A stretch of DNA of 64,000 nt from positions 1 through 64,000 of the forward strand of contig NZ_JAFMOS010000646.1 of the NCBI RefSeq assembly GCF_019049755.1, in the 5' to 3' direction. Made by a program: the position numbers and the translations under genes. Positions 11,498 to 21,460 of the stretch are shown in pieces; within the stretch, counting starts at the first letter, position 1; each line of letters starts with the position of its first letter. The stretch comes from Rahnella perminowiae. GTDB taxonomy: Bacteria; Pseudomonadota; Gammaproteobacteria; Enterobacterales; Enterobacteriaceae. The notes beneath the pieces are model-generated. The model made no database searches, was not told the DNA's origin, and was given only the letters and a program-made list of their open reading frames with translations.

Positions 11498-13534
11498 TCA
11501 GATATGACGTAATGCACCGAACAGCGCTGCCCACTCGCTGTCTGCACGATAAAAGACCGGTGGCTGACCCAACGGTGCGGCCACCGTTACATCGCCGCCG
11601 TGATGCGTTTCGCCGGTCCAGATGTTGATCCAGGTATCCTGCGGCAGATACAGAGACCCGTCGCTGCGCCCTTCCTCATACACCGGTGCCACCAGCAGAT
11701 CACGACCGAACAGATACTGGTATTTCAGGGTATACGTGCGGGCATCCTCTTCGTAATGCAGAAACAGCGGACGCATCACCGGTAAACCGCTTTGGCTGTT
11801 TTGCTGTACGGCCTGCCGGATATAGGGTTTGAGATGAGTGAATACGCCGGTCATGCGGGCAAAATGCGCAATGGTTTCGGCGTCGCCGTCAAACTGCCAG
11901 TTATCGCCCGGACGGTTGCCTTCGTGGGTGCGCATCATCGGCGTGAAGGCGCTGAAATCGCACCAGCGCAGCAGCAATTCCTTGCTACGTTTCATCCCGA
12001 ACAGTGTGGTGTAACCGCCGATGTCGCTGTGATGTAAACCGTGACCGCTCATCGCCAGAGACAATGCCGCCGGAATAACCGAGGCCAGTCCGTCGTCCAG
12101 ACTCCAGTCCACGTTCTGGTCGCCTGCCCACATCATCGTCGAATATTTCTGGCTGCCGGTGTAACCGGCACGCATAAAGAACAGCACCTCGCCGAGTTTG
12201 CCGGTTTCCTGCAGGGCTTCGTAGTTACATTTCGCCCACAGTGCAGGCCAGGCGTTATGCATGATTTCCGCGCTGATGCCGTTGTGCAGGAAAGTGTCGG
12301 TCGGCAGATATTCGCCAAAATCTGCCATCCATCCGCCGCAACCCAGTTCAATCAGGTTCTTTTTGATAACGTTTTTGAACCACTCATAGGCCGCCGGATG
12401 AGTCAGGTCCACCACGCCTGCACAGAACTCGCCAAACTCGACGTGATAATCACCGCCGCTGGCATCCCGCGTCAGGTAGCCTTTTTTTGCGGCTTCGGTG
12501 CACAAATCCCGGTCGCTGGCAACGTAGGGATTGATGTAAGAAAGGAACTGCACGCCCTCTTCTTTCCACTGCGGAATACGTGCGTCAAGCTGCGGATACA
12601 GTTCGCTGTTCCATTTCCAGTTCCACATCACACGTTTACCGAACGAGGTCATGCGAATGCCGGACCAGTCCTGTGCCCAGATGCCGTTAACCTTCACACC
12701 CGCTTCGCGCATCACGTCCAGTTTTTGCTGGCAGACTTCCGTACCGCCCTGAATGCCCAGCGTCACGCCGTCATACACCCAGTCCGGCAACTCAGGCTGG
12801 CGGCCTAACAGCGCGGTGAGTTTTTCCAGCAGGCTGATATAGTCACTGGCGCATTCAAAACGCAGGGTGGCGTTATCTTCCCAAAAGGCCAGTTCATGGT
12901 ATTCCGGCGCGCTGAAATCGAAATTCATGTAGCCGCTGTTTTCCACATGGCAGTAATACTTTTGTGTGCTGACAAAGGTCGGCTGTGGGAAAAATGTCCA
13001 GTAATAGTCGCCGCCTGCGTTCTCTTTGCAGTCGGCCTGCCAGGTAACATAGGTTTGTTTGTTGCGCCCGACGCCCTGTTCGCTGGTCCACAGCGGGAAG
13101 GGTTTGCCGCGTAAATCGAAGTAAGAGAACTGTTCACCGCAGCCGTAAATATGATCTTCCGCCTGCGCCGACAGCCGCAACCAGATGCGGTTATGCCTGC
13201 TGTCGTCGTTTTGCAGGTTGAGCTGTAAACGCCCGGTATCATCGGTGGTGATAATCAGCGTTGCGCTGAGCGTACCACCACGGCTGAAACGCACTTGCCA
13301 CCCCGCAGCCTGAGCGGTGATGGTGATATCCGTCAGCGCAACCTTTTCATTCAGGCGATCTTTAATACTGAAATTGCCACGAAACATAGCGATATCCGCT
13401 TCGCCGCCGCCAATCCATAAACAGGGTGCTTGCGCGGTATGACGTAAAATCAGGCGCTGCTGATAAATCAGCGAAAATTCATTATTACCGGCGGTAAATT
13501 CAATCTGAGTATTTTTATTTTGTAGGGTACTCAT
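11498..13534 (-). CDS. yihQ: Sulfoquinovosidase YihQ (GH31)
   Basis: This enzyme hydrolyses sulfoquinovosides, such as the headgroup of plant sulfolipid, to free sulfoquinovose. At 678 residues it has exactly the E. coli length. Starting at MSTLQNK (13534, GGAG six bases upstream), the residues known for YihQ fall on the same numbers: nucleophile Asp405 (GWMADFGEY), acid/base Asp472 (AGDQNVDW), and the sulfonate/substrate contacts Gln288, Arg301, Trp304, Tyr508 and His537. This supports a true sulfoquinovosidase rather than a generic GH31 glucosidase. The next gene upstream, yihS, is 17 bases away, and no yihR lies between them as it does in E. coli. Confidence 0.96.
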   Translation of the reverse strand: MSTLQNKNTQIEFTAGNNEFSLIYQQRLILRHTAQAPCLWIGGGEADIAMFRGNFSIKDRLNEKVALTDITITAQAAGWQVRFSRGGTLSATLIITTDDTGRLQLNLQNDDSRHNRIWLRLSAQAEDHIYGCGEQFSYFDLRGKPFPLWTSEQGVGRNKQTYVTWQADCKENAGGDYYWTFFPQPTFVSTQKYYCHVENSGYMNFDFSAPEYHELAFWEDNATLRFECASDYISLLEKLTALLGRQPELPDWVYDGVTLGIQGGTEVCQQKLDVMREAGVKVNGIWAQDWSGIRMTSFGKRVMWNWKWNSELYPQLDARIPQWKEEGVQFLSYINPYVASDRDLCTEAAKKGYLTRDASGGDYHVEFGEFCAGVVDLTHPAAYEWFKNVIKKNLIELGCGGWMADFGEYLPTDTFLHNGISAEIMHNAWPALWAKCNYEALQETGKLGEVLFFMRAGYTGSQKYSTMMWAGDQNVDWSLDDGLASVIPAALSLAMSGHGLHHSDIGGYTTLFGMKRSKELLLRWCDFSAFTPMMRTHEGNRPGDNWQFDGDAETIAHFARMTGVFTHLKPYIRQAVQQNSQSGLPVMRPLFLHYEEDARTYTLKYQYLFGRDLLVAPVYEEGRSDGSLYLPQDTWINIWTGETHHGGDVTVAAPLGQPPVFYRADSEWAALFGALRHI

Positions 13535-13551
13535 GATGGTCTCCGTGATTT

Positions 13552-14793
13552 TTATTTTGCATTGATGTCCAGCAGTCCGGCGGCCACGGCAGGTGCCAGC
13601 CCCGGCGCCAGCGGCAGACGCGGGATCACCAGACAATGCAGGAGATGATAAATATCCTGTTTGCCATCCCAGACTTTGGTAGTGACTTTATTGTCGGTAT
13701 CGAGCTCCTGCCACCATGAACCATTTTCGTAATCCATCAGGTATTTCACGCAATAGTCCCACCAGGTCTGATACCAGGTTTCGTATTGCGCTTCGCCGGT
13801 AACACAATGCAGGGCATACGCGGTGCCCATCGCCTCAACAACCGGCCAGCGCACACGTTCACGCACAATGGGTTTCCCGTCCCAGCCGACGGAATAGACA
13901 AAACCATCTGCGCCGTCCGGTGCCCAGGCATCGCGGATTGTGGCGTGGAATAATCCTTTTGCATCCTCCAGCAGCCAGGCCGGAGGCGTTTCAAAACGGG
14001 CTTCCAGCGCAGCATGAAGATGCAACATCAGGCGGCCCCATTCGATCCAATGCCCTGGCGTGCCGCCGTAAGCACGGAAACGGTGCGCCGGATTATCTTT
14101 GTTGTAATCGCGGATCGGGTTCCACTGCGTATCAAAATGCTCATTGACCCGGTATTCGCCGCGACGGGCGACGTCATGAATAATCACCGAGGCAATTCTC
14201 AGTGCGCGATCCAGCCATTTCCGCTCGTGCGTAACGTCGTAGACAATCAGGAAAGCTTCGACGGCGTGCATATTTGCATTGCCGCCGCGATAAGCTTCGG
14301 TTTGGCTGAACGCTTCATCCCACGACTCGAGGCACATCTGTTCATCTTCACTCCAGAAGTATTTTTCGATCACACCGATAGCCTGATCGAGTAACGTTCT
14401 GGCTTCCGGATGGCCGGTGGTGACGGCGCTGGCTGCGCCCAGTAAAACGAAGAAATGCTGATAACCTTGCTTCGAGGCATCCACCACGCCCTCATCGTTT
14501 ACACAGGCGTACCAGCCGCCGTACTGTTTATCCGCCAGTGCGCCGTTAAGGGCGCGGATCCCGTGATCCACCAGCGCATACGCTCCGGGACGCCCCATGC
14601 CTGCGGCAACCGAATACACGTGCAACATGCGGGCGGTGATCCACAAATGGGCCCCCATATCCGCCCTGACTTGTCCGTTATTACCCAGCCAGCCGAAGCC
14701 GGTGGCGACAGCGGCATTTTTGCCAAATTCGAAGATCCGGTCGGTTTCCTGTTCAAGCCAGCGGTGGTGGCTCATCGTGTTAAACCATTTCAT
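13552..14793 (-). CDS. yihS: Sulfoquinovose isomerase YihS
   Basis: A cytosolic aldose-ketose isomerase converting sulfoquinovose to sulfofructose. The 413 residues equal the E. coli length, and the sequence is very similar throughout. The (alpha/alpha)6-barrel catalytic histidines fall at His248 ([11 protein letters not shown]) and His383 (QDIYHLLH). It belongs to the N-acylglucosamine 2-epimerase fold family. AAAGGAG precedes the ATG. It lies 15 bases after yihT and 17 bases before yihQ in one operon. Confidence 0.96.
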   Translation of the reverse strand: MKWFNTMSHHRWLEQETDRIFEFGKNAAVATGFGWLGNNGQVRADMGAHLWITARMLHVYSVAAGMGRPGAYALVDHGIRALNGALADKQYGGWYACVNDEGVVDASKQGYQHFFVLLGAASAVTTGHPEARTLLDQAIGVIEKYFWSEDEQMCLESWDEAFSQTEAYRGGNANMHAVEAFLIVYDVTHERKWLDRALRIASVIIHDVARRGEYRVNEHFDTQWNPIRDYNKDNPAHRFRAYGGTPGHWIEWGRLMLHLHAALEARFETPPAWLLEDAKGLFHATIRDAWAPDGADGFVYSVGWDGKPIVRERVRWPVVEAMGTAYALHCVTGEAQYETWYQTWWDYCVKYLMDYENGSWWQELDTDNKVTTKVWDGKQDIYHLLHCLVIPRLPLAPGLAPAVAAGLLDINAK

Positions 14794-14808
14794 TTTCCAC
14801 TCCTTTCG

Positions 14809-15687
14809 TTAGCGGCGGCGGGCCATCATGTCGTCGACAATCTCGCCCAGACGCTGCAATTTCGGCGCGGAAATATCCCTGAGCATAAGTTCGGTATCCG
14901 GTAAACCGACCACGGATGACCAGACTGCACGGCCTGCGAGGAAACCGGAGGCGCCTGCCGTCATGGCGACGCTGACTGCGCGCGGAAAGAGTTTTTCATC
15001 AACACCTGAGGAGAGGATCACCCACGGCATATGAATGTGTTCATTGAGGTGTTGTGATGCGCGCAGCAGTTCGGCCTGTGTACCGCGCCCGCAAAGGGGC
15101 ATTTCGACTTTATAAAGGTCAGCGCCGCTGTCACCGAGTTCTTTCGCGGCATCAATAATCGCCTGTTCGCGGTCAAATTTATCGCCACGGCGAGGCGGCC
15201 TGACCACCGGTTCGATAATGCTCAGCAGACCGTGCGCATGGCAGCGTTGATTAAATGTTTTCACCATCTCCAGACGTTGTTGCGGATCTTCATCGCTGCG
15301 CCACAACACCAGTAATTTCAGCGCCTTGCCGCCGTTTTCCCGGACCGCCTGTGGATCTACACTTTTGTCGATCACCACGCTGTCCACCGGCATGCCGTTG
15401 CCCGGAATAAATTCGTCAGCCGCCACAATCATGGCGCAGTTTTGCGCGATGGCATTCTGCTCAACAATCTGGCGGTAACAGAACGGCTGATCGACCAAAA
15501 TTGCAGAAGCGTACGGCGATAAAATCCGCGCGGCATTGACTTTAAAATCGGTCAGCACCTGATCGGTAACCGGAGCTTTCGCGCCGGCGGCCACGAACAT
15601 TAAACGCATGGCTTCACGCTGGTCGACCGCCAGCATGGCGAATCCGCCGGACGGACGGGTGATATCGTTAAGGCTGTAGTGAGTCAT
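14809..15687 (-). CDS. yihT: Sulfofructose-1-phosphate aldolase YihT
   Basis: A class I aldolase that cleaves 6-deoxy-6-sulfofructose-1-phosphate to dihydroxyacetone phosphate and sulfolactaldehyde. At 292 residues it has the same length as E. coli YihT. The Schiff-base lysine falls at Lys193 in ADLYKVEMP, and the phosphate/sulfonate-binding segment [14 protein letters not shown] is intact. It lies 22 bases downstream of yihU and 15 bases upstream of yihS. Confidence 0.96.
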   Translation of the reverse strand: MTHYSLNDITRPSGGFAMLAVDQREAMRLMFVAAGAKAPVTDQVLTDFKVNAARILSPYASAILVDQPFCYRQIVEQNAIAQNCAMIVAADEFIPGNGMPVDSVVIDKSVDPQAVRENGGKALKLLVLWRSDEDPQQRLEMVKTFNQRCHAHGLLSIIEPVVRPPRRGDKFDREQAIIDAAKELGDSGADLYKVEMPLCGRGTQAELLRASQHLNEHIHMPWVILSSGVDEKLFPRAVSVAMTAGASGFLAGRAVWSSVVGLPDTELMLRDISAPKLQRLGEIVDDMMARRR

Positions 15688-15709
15688 TCAACTTTCCTTG
15701 GTTAAGGCG

Positions 15710-16606
15710 TTACGGATGTATTTTTTGTGTCAGACCGGCGCTGGTGCGCACCTGCTCAAGAATGGCCGTCCAGTCCTGACGTCCGCGTCCTGCGGCGCGT
15801 GCCTGGTTGTATACTTCACGGGAAGCCGCACCGAGCGGCATCGGCACATGCAGCTGATTAGCGACATCCAGCGCAATACCCAGATCTTTATGGGCGAGGT
15901 CAATCATGAAAGCGGGTGACACATCCCCTTTCAGCACTTTGTTCGGCCATGACGTGGTGAAGTGGCCTTTTCCGGCCGGTGTTCCGCTCATCACCTGCAG
16001 CGCCACATCGAAAGACAGATCCAGTGCCTCGCACAACACGGCGGCTTCAGCGGAGAGCGCATTCAGGGCAATGCTCATGTAGTTGTTGATCAGCTTGACG
16101 CGGATCCCTTTGCCCGGCCCGCCCGCATTGATCAGTTCAGACCCCATCGCCATCAGCACCGGCGTTGCGCGTTCAACCTGTTCAGGCGTACCGCCCGCCA
16201 GCAGCAGTAAAGTCCCGGCCACTGCATGATCAGAGGTTCTGCCCACCGGCACATCCATCATGCTGAAGCCCTTTTCGTGCATCTGAGCAATCAGCTTGTC
16301 GGTCTGTAACGGGTGAATTGTCGACATATCGATAACCAGTGCCGACGGGTTCAGGGTTTCGCAGACACCCTCAGGGCCAAACAGAACCTCGCGCACCAGA
16401 TCACCATTGGGCAGCATGGTGATAACAAAATCCGCACCCTGCGCCGCCTCTGCCGCACTCTTAACGCCCGATGCGCCCTGATGTACCAGCTTCTGTACTG
16501 CCTGCGGGCTGAGATCGAACACCGCTAACCGGTGCCCCTGTTTAACCAGATTGGCCGCCATCGGAGCGCCCATTTGCCCCAGACCAATAAATGCCACATT
16601 TGCCAT
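15710..16606 (-). CDS. yihU: Sulfolactaldehyde reductase YihU
   Basis: NADH-dependent reductase of the beta-hydroxyacid dehydrogenase family. It reduces 3-sulfolactaldehyde to 2,3-dihydroxypropane-1-sulfonate, the excreted end product. The 298 residues equal the E. coli length. An N-terminal Rossmann motif [10 protein letters not shown], the substrate loop [11 protein letters not shown] and the catalytic-lysine segment [10 protein letters not shown] are visible. The start at 16606 has AAGGAG upstream; a longer in-frame ORF to 16720 has no SD. It is the first gene of the leftward operon and diverges from yihV. Confidence 0.95.
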   Translation of the reverse strand: MANVAFIGLGQMGAPMAANLVKQGHRLAVFDLSPQAVQKLVHQGASGVKSAAEAAQGADFVITMLPNGDLVREVLFGPEGVCETLNPSALVIDMSTIHPLQTDKLIAQMHEKGFSMMDVPVGRTSDHAVAGTLLLLAGGTPEQVERATPVLMAMGSELINAGGPGKGIRVKLINNYMSIALNALSAEAAVLCEALDLSFDVALQVMSGTPAGKGHFTTSWPNKVLKGDVSPAFMIDLAHKDLGIALDVANQLHVPMPLGAASREVYNQARAAGRGRQDWTAILEQVRTSAGLTQKIHP

Positions 16607-16778
16607 GCGTCTCTCCTTTGTGCTGATCAGACATGTCACTTTTTGATAATCAGCGGTGTCTTTGTTTGTCGTTTTTTGATCGTATTTGTAATTTAAAGTC
16701 AAAAAATTGACAGCCATCACTTTTTTAACAATTGGCTAAATTAAAATAACCTCATCAAAATACGCTTAAGGAATAGCC
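16607..16778. promoter_or_regulatory. Divergent yihU/yihV control region
   Basis: This 172-base, AT-rich region must hold promoters for both arms of the sulfoquinovose locus. It contains an inverted repeat GTCAA-AAAA-TTGAC at 16698-16711 and an 8-base palindrome CTGATCAG near 16623-16630. Either could be a YihW/CsqR operator, but I recall no consensus precise enough to assign one. Confidence 0.5.
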
Positions 16779-17675
16779 ATGATTCGCATTGCCTGTGTCG
16801 GGATTACCGTAATGGACCGGATCTATTACGTTGAAGAATTGCCTGCGGGAGGGGGAAAATATGTCGCTGAAAAATATCATGAAGTGGGCGGCGGTCCCGC
16901 CGCTACGGCAGCCGTTGCGGCAGCCCGGCTGGGGGCGCAGGTGGATTTTATTGGCCGTGTGGGTGATGACGATACCGGAAACCGGCTGCTCGCGGAGCTG
17001 GACTCCCTGGGGGTAAATACCCGGTACGTCCGCCGCGTGGAAGGCGCCAGCTCGTCTCAATCCGCCGTTCTGGTGGACAACAACGGTGAGCGGATCATTA
17101 TCAATTATCCCGGCCCGGATTTGCCCGCTTGTGCCACATGGTTACAGGCTATCGATTTTTCACAGTGGGATGTGGTGCTGGCAGATGTGCGCTGGCATGA
17201 GGGAGCGAAACAGGCATTTACGCTGGCGCGTCAGGTGGGTGTAATGACGGTGCTGGATGCCGATGTGACGCCGCAGGATATCGCCGATTTAGTCGCTTTA
17301 AGCGATCACGCCGCGTTTTCCGCTCCGGGTTTACAACGGCTGACCGGAAAATCTGACGCCGGTTCTGCATTAGCCAAAGCCAAAACGCTCACAAAGGGTC
17401 ATGTCTATGTCACACAGGGCGGGCAAGGTTGTCTGTGGCTGGAAAATGACAGGCTGCATCATCAGCCGGGCTTCGCCGTTAATGTCGTAGACACAACCGG
17501 CGCAGGCGATGTTTTTCATGGCGCACTGGCGGTCAGTCTGTCTCAGAACGCCTTGCCTGCCGAAGCGGTTCGCTTTGCCAGCGGGGTCGCGGCACTGAAA
17601 TGTACACAGCCTGGTGGCCGCGCGGGGATACCTGACTGTGATCAGACCCGGTCTTTTTTGTCACTTTCTGTATAG
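16779..17675 (+). CDS. yihV: Sulfofructose kinase YihV
   Basis: A PfkB/ribokinase-family kinase that phosphorylates 6-deoxy-6-sulfofructose at C1. It has 298 residues, as in E. coli. Visible motifs are GGGPAATAAVAAARLG near residue 37 and the catalytic anion-hole signature DTTGAGDVFHGAL. It is transcribed away from the yihU operon, and yihW follows after 36 bases in the same direction, so the kinase and the regulator are probably co-transcribed. Confidence 0.95.
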   Translation: MIRIACVGITVMDRIYYVEELPAGGGKYVAEKYHEVGGGPAATAAVAAARLGAQVDFIGRVGDDDTGNRLLAELDSLGVNTRYVRRVEGASSSQSAVLVDNNGERIIINYPGPDLPACATWLQAIDFSQWDVVLADVRWHEGAKQAFTLARQVGVMTVLDADVTPQDIADLVALSDHAAFSAPGLQRLTGKSDAGSALAKAKTLTKGHVYVTQGGQGCLWLENDRLHHQPGFAVNVVDTTGAGDVFHGALAVSLSQNALPAEAVRFASGVAALKCTQPGGRAGIPDCDQTRSFLSLSV

Positions 17676-17711
17676 AATACGACTCAGACGCTCATTTTGA
17701 AGGATGTATCC

Positions 17712-18497
17712 ATGAGTCTTACTGAACTGACCGGCAATCCGCGCCACGATCAACTGCTCGCACTGATTGCCGAGCGCGGTTACATGAACATTGAAGAGCT
17801 GGCGGCGCTGCTGGATGTCTCGACCCAAACTGCCCGCCGCGATATCCGCAAACTCAGCGATCAGGGGCTGATCACGCGCCATCACGGCGGCGCGGGGCGT
17901 GCGTCAAGTGTGGTTAATACCGCCTTCGAACAGCGCGAGATTTCCTGGACGGAAGAGAAAAAAGCCATTGCGGAAGCCATCGCTGATTACATTCCTGACG
18001 GCTCGACAGTGTTTATCACCATCGGTACCACGGTCGAGCAGGTCGCCCATTCGCTGCTCAATCATAACCGCCTGCGGATTATCACCAACTGTCTGCGCGT
18101 CGCACATATCTTGTATAAGAATCCGCGCTTTGAAGTGATGGTGCCGGGCGGAACACTGCGTCCGCACAATGGCGGAATTATCGGCCCTGCCGCCACGGCT
18201 TTTGTCGCAGGATTCCGTGCCGACTATCTGGTGACCAGTGTCGGCGCTATTGAAAGCGACGGTGCCCTGCTGGAGTTCGACGTCAACGAAGCCAGCGTGG
18301 TGAAAACCATGATGGCGCATTCACGTCATATTCTGCTGGCCGCTGACCATACCAAATATCATGCCTCTGCAGCGGTCGAAATCGGCAATATCTCGCAAGC
18401 CACAGCGCTGTTCACTGACGAACTTCCGGCCGCCGGGTTGCTCAAGGTACTGAAAAACCATCAGGTAGAAGTCATCAAAGTCAGCACGGCGGAATAA
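17712..18497 (+). CDS. yihW: DeoR-type regulator YihW (CsqR)
   Basis: A 261-residue DeoR-family repressor, equal in length to E. coli YihW. The N-terminal winged HTH is STQTARRDIRKLSDQG with RHHGGAG after it, and the C-terminal sugar-phosphate-binding DeoR domain contains FITIGTTVEQVA. E. coli YihW represses the yih genes and is released by sulfoquinovose-pathway compounds. MSLTEL at 17712 is chosen because GAAGGA lies seven bases upstream and the ortholog starts there. Its position inside the locus fits local control of the yihU/yihV region. Confidence 0.93.
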   Translation: MSLTELTGNPRHDQLLALIAERGYMNIEELAALLDVSTQTARRDIRKLSDQGLITRHHGGAGRASSVVNTAFEQREISWTEEKKAIAEAIADYIPDGSTVFITIGTTVEQVAHSLLNHNRLRIITNCLRVAHILYKNPRFEVMVPGGTLRPHNGGIIGPAATAFVAGFRADYLVTSVGAIESDGALLEFDVNEASVVKTMMAHSRHILLAADHTKYHASAAVEIGNISQATALFTDELPAAGLLKVLKNHQVEVIKVSTAE

Positions 18498-18523
18498 AAA
18501 AGCCGACATTTCTGTCGGCCTTT
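18496..18523. terminator. Bidirectional terminator after yihW
   Basis: GCCGACA pairs with TGTCGGC around a four-base loop. An A-run lies on the left and CTTT on the right. It begins at the yihW stop and can also serve the convergent tyrB. Confidence 0.75.
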
Positions 18524-18533
18524 AAGCGTACCC

Positions 18534-18590
18534 TGTGACCGGGGTGAATGAGCGCAACCAACGCATCCGCAGCCCGAAATATGACGGGAA
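18534..18590. repeat. Partial ERIC element (right half)
   Basis: The segment beginning GTGACCGGGGTGAATGAGCG matches the right half of the ERIC/IRU repeat and runs to the ATGACGGG terminal motif. The left half is absent, replaced by the yihW terminator. It ends one base before the tyrB stop codon. Confidence 0.8.
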
Positions 18591-18591
18591 T

Positions 18592-19785
18592 TTACTGGAC
18601 CGCGGCGAAAGCTTCAGCCACTTGCCTGACGTTATGGTGATTCAGACCGGCCATGCAGACGCGGCCGCTGAGGATCAGGTAAACGCCAAACTCTTCACGC
18701 AGACGGATAACCTGCGCTTCGCTGAAACCGGTGTAGCTGAACATACCGCGCTGTTGCAGCAGGTAGCCAAAATCACGCCCCGGTAAGGCCGTTTTCAGGC
18801 TGTCGACCAGGGTGTGGCGCATTTCCAGAATACGGATGCGCATTCTCTCGACTTCCGCTTTCCACTGGGCGTTCAGGGCGCTGTCGCTCAGAACTTCTGC
18901 AACGACTTTTGCACCGAAGCTCGGCGGGCTGGAGTAGTTACGGCGCACGGTTGCTTTCAGCTGACCCAGCACACGTCCCGCCGCATCGCTGTCTTCGCAG
19001 ACCACAGACAGGCCGCCGACACGTTCACCGTACAGGGAGAAAATTTTCGAGAAGGAGTTACTGACAAAGCAGTTAACGCCAGCAGAGGCCATCGCGCGGA
19101 TAGCGTAGGCGTCGTCGTCAATGCCCGCGCCAAAGCCCTGATAAGCGATGTCGAGGAACGGGATCAGCTCACGCTGTTTGGTGATTTCAATCACCTGATC
19201 CCACTGTGCTGGCGTCAGGTCAGAACCGGTCGGGTTGTGACAGCACGGATGCAGCAGAACGATGCTTTGCGCTGGTAAACTTTTCAGGCGGTCAATCATC
19301 GCCGGGAAATTCACTCCCAAGGTTTCAGGATCAAAGTAAGGATAAGTATGCACTTTGAAACCTGCGCCACTAAAGATGGCCACGTGGTTTTCCCAGGTCG
19401 GATCGCTCACATAAACTTCAGAATTCGGGAAATAAAACTTCAGGAAATCAGCGCCAACTTTCAGTGCACCGGAACCGCCGACGGTCTGAATAGTCGCGAT
19501 ACGCTGTTGTTTCAGCGCCGGATGTCCGGCACCAAACAGCAGCGCCTGGATACCTGCACGATACGCAGGTAACCCTTCCATTGGCAGATAGACTGACGCG
19601 GCCTGCGGCCCGGCATTCAGTTGTTGCTCGGCTTTTTCCACCGCCGCCAGTTGCGGAATAATACCCTGCCCGTCGTAATAAAGACCGATACTCAGGTTTA
19701 CCTTATCTTGTCTCGGATCGGTCTTGAAGCTTTCCATCAGCGACAAAATCGGGTCACCGGCATAGGCATCGACATGTTGGAACAC
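18592..19785 (-). CDS. tyrB: Aromatic amino acid aminotransferase TyrB
   Basis: A PLP enzyme for the last step of tyrosine and phenylalanine synthesis, also acting on leucine and aspartate. The GTG start at 19785 gives 397 residues, the E. coli TyrB length, and aligns [11 protein letters not shown] with the ortholog. AGGAG lies nine bases upstream; the ATG three codons earlier sits directly on the SD and is rejected. The PLP lysine is Lys247 in SNSFSK, with HNPTG and YGERVG nearby. Its place next to the alr/dnaB block supports tyrB over aspC. I found no convincing TyrR box upstream. Confidence 0.9.
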   Translation of the reverse strand: MFQHVDAYAGDPILSLMESFKTDPRQDKVNLSIGLYYDGQGIIPQLAAVEKAEQQLNAGPQAASVYLPMEGLPAYRAGIQALLFGAGHPALKQQRIATIQTVGGSGALKVGADFLKFYFPNSEVYVSDPTWENHVAIFSGAGFKVHTYPYFDPETLGVNFPAMIDRLKSLPAQSIVLLHPCCHNPTGSDLTPAQWDQVIEITKQRELIPFLDIAYQGFGAGIDDDAYAIRAMASAGVNCFVSNSFSKIFSLYGERVGGLSVVCEDSDAAGRVLGQLKATVRRNYSSPPSFGAKVVAEVLSDSALNAQWKAEVERMRIRILEMRHTLVDSLKTALPGRDFGYLLQQRGMFSYTGFSEAQVIRLREEFGVYLILSGRVCMAGLNHHNVRQVAEAFAAVQ

Positions 19786-20011
19786 GGTATACATCTCCTG
19801 GGTTGGGTTGAGTGGCGCTGCGATCCACGTCCGGTAAGCCGGCGCATCACAACTGTTTCACAGACTATCAAAGTTCGTTAAAAAAGATGACAACTATGTT
19901 GGCAATTTTCGGGCACGTATTGCATATCAAACCGGCCGTTCACCTGAGATTCTGATTTGCTGCTATGAGCTACGATCAAACCATCACCTCATCCATCCGG
20001 AGTACCGTAAT

Positions 20012-20761
20012 ATGACGACTCAATACGCATTGCAAAGTAAAGCCGCTTTCGTTCAGGGCGGTTCACGCGGCATCGGTGCCGCTATTGTTCAGCGTCTGGC
20101 CAGCGAAGGTGCCAGCGTGGCTTTCACGTATGTCTCATCTGAAGATAAAGCGCAGGCGCTGGTGAAAACTATCGAAGCCAGCGGTGGCAAAGCGCTGGCG
20201 ATTAAAGCCGACAGCGCCGATGAAAGTAGCGTCCGCTCCGCCATCGACAGCGCGGCGAAAGCATTCGGTAAAATCGATATTCTGGTCAATAACGCCGGTG
20301 TGCTGGCGTTCGGCGAAATCGATGCGCTGACGATGGATGATTTCGACCGTACCATCGCCATCAATGTGCGCAGCGTTTTTGTCGCCAGCCAACAGGCTGC
20401 GCGCCATATGCCTGACGGCGGACGCATCATCACCATCGGCAGCGTCAATGCCGATCGCATGCCATTCCAGGGTGGTGCTGTTTATGCCATGAGCAAATCA
20501 GCTATCGTCGGCCTGACCAAAGGTCTGGCACGGGATTTAGGGCCGCGTGGCATTACCGTGAACAACGTCCAACCCGGCCCGGTCGATACCGATATGAACC
20601 CGGCTGACGGCGAAATGGCTGATGGCATGCGTTCTTATATGGCGCTCAACCGCTACGGCAAAGACAGTGAAATCGCCAGCTTTGTGGCTTATCTTTCCGG
20701 CCCTGAAGCGGGTTATATCACCGGTGCGAACCTGACGATTGACGGCGGCTTCGGCGCATAA
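20012..20761 (+). CDS. Short-chain dehydrogenase/reductase
   Basis: A 249-residue classical SDR oxidoreductase. The cofactor motif is GGSRGIG, close to the usual TGxxxGIG. NNAG, the catalytic Ser in IGSVN, YAMSK and the terminal INxDGG-like TIDGGFGA are all present. The Arg after GGS and the absence of an acidic residue at the end of beta-2 suggest NADP(H). Such proteins are often labelled 3-oxoacyl-ACP reductase, but it lies outside a fab cluster, so the substrate is unknown. It diverges from tyrB across 226 bases and has GGAG eight bases before the start. Confidence 0.85.
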   Translation: MTTQYALQSKAAFVQGGSRGIGAAIVQRLASEGASVAFTYVSSEDKAQALVKTIEASGGKALAIKADSADESSVRSAIDSAAKAFGKIDILVNNAGVLAFGEIDALTMDDFDRTIAINVRSVFVASQQAARHMPDGGRIITIGSVNADRMPFQGGAVYAMSKSAIVGLTKGLARDLGPRGITVNNVQPGPVDTDMNPADGEMADGMRSYMALNRYGKDSEIASFVAYLSGPEAGYITGANLTIDGGFGA

Positions 20762-20780
20762 TTTATGCCGATGTACTGAC

Positions 20781-20817
20781 AAAAATGGCGCAGGTCTCTG
20801 AACCCTGCGTCATTTTC
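20781..20817. terminator. Bidirectional terminator between the SDR gene and yitT
   Basis: AAAATG-g-CGCAGG pairs with CCTGCG-t-CATTTT around a nine-base loop. The symmetrical A and T tails fit termination of both convergent genes. Confidence 0.75.
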
Positions 20818-20827
20818 ATCCATGTCG

Positions 20828-21460
20828 TCAGACGCTGTAGCGCCCCGGCCGGTGATTCATTGCAATGATCAGATTGACGATCACCGCACCCAACACCGAA
20901 GCAATCAGCATTTCGTAACTGACGACGAACAGCGACGCCAGGACGATGCAGCAGTCCACACCCATTTGCAGTTTACCGGCACGGATACCGTATTTGTCCT
21001 GCAGAAACAGCGCCAGAATGTTCACGCCGCCCAGACTGGCTTTATGACGGAACAGCACAATAAAGCCGATGCCCATAATCACGTTAGCAAACAACGTCGC
21101 GTAGAATGGCTGAAGATGATCAAAGTGCACGAAAAGCGGATGCAGATCGGAGAAGACGGAAACCAGTGCAACAGCGGCAAACGTTTTCAGCGTGAACGGC
21201 AAACCCATACGACGAAAAGAGAGATAATAGAAAGGTAAGTTGATGATAAAAAAGGCCGTACCGAACGAAACCTGCGTGACGTAATGTGCCAGAAATGCCA
21301 TTCCTGCCGTGCCGCCGGTCAGTGCGCCGACCTGCCGCAACATCACCACGCCAAAAGAGACCATCAGTGTACCGATAATGATCGCCAGCGCATCTTCAAT
21401 CAGCGTATGCCCGATGCGCGGCTGTTCAACCGGCTGTTTGATGTCATCAAGAGTTGCCAT
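20828..21460 (-). CDS. YitT-family membrane protein
   Basis: A 210-residue inner-membrane protein of the YitT/DUF161 family with about six hydrophobic segments, including the conserved GGTAGMAFL and LGGVNILALFLQDKYG. Members are suspected transporters without a proven substrate. It lies downstream of the Lrp-type regulator gene in the same direction, across a 245-base AT-rich gap that probably carries its own promoter. SD signals are weak (GGGGAATT before the ATG). Confidence 0.8.
   Translation of the reverse strand: MATLDDIKQPVEQPRIGHTLIEDALAIIIGTLMVSFGVVMLRQVGALTGGTAGMAFLAHYVTQVSFGTAFFIINLPFYYLSFRRMGLPFTLKTFAAVALVSVFSDLHPLFVHFDHLQPFYATLFANVIMGIGFIVLFRHKASLGGVNILALFLQDKYGIRAGKLQMGVDCCIVLASLFVVSYEMLIASVLGAVIVNLIIAMNHRPGRYSV

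Noticed and set aside
19795-20011. TyrR box upstream of tyrB
   Set aside because: No TGTAAA-N6-TTTACA-like word is convincing in this gap.
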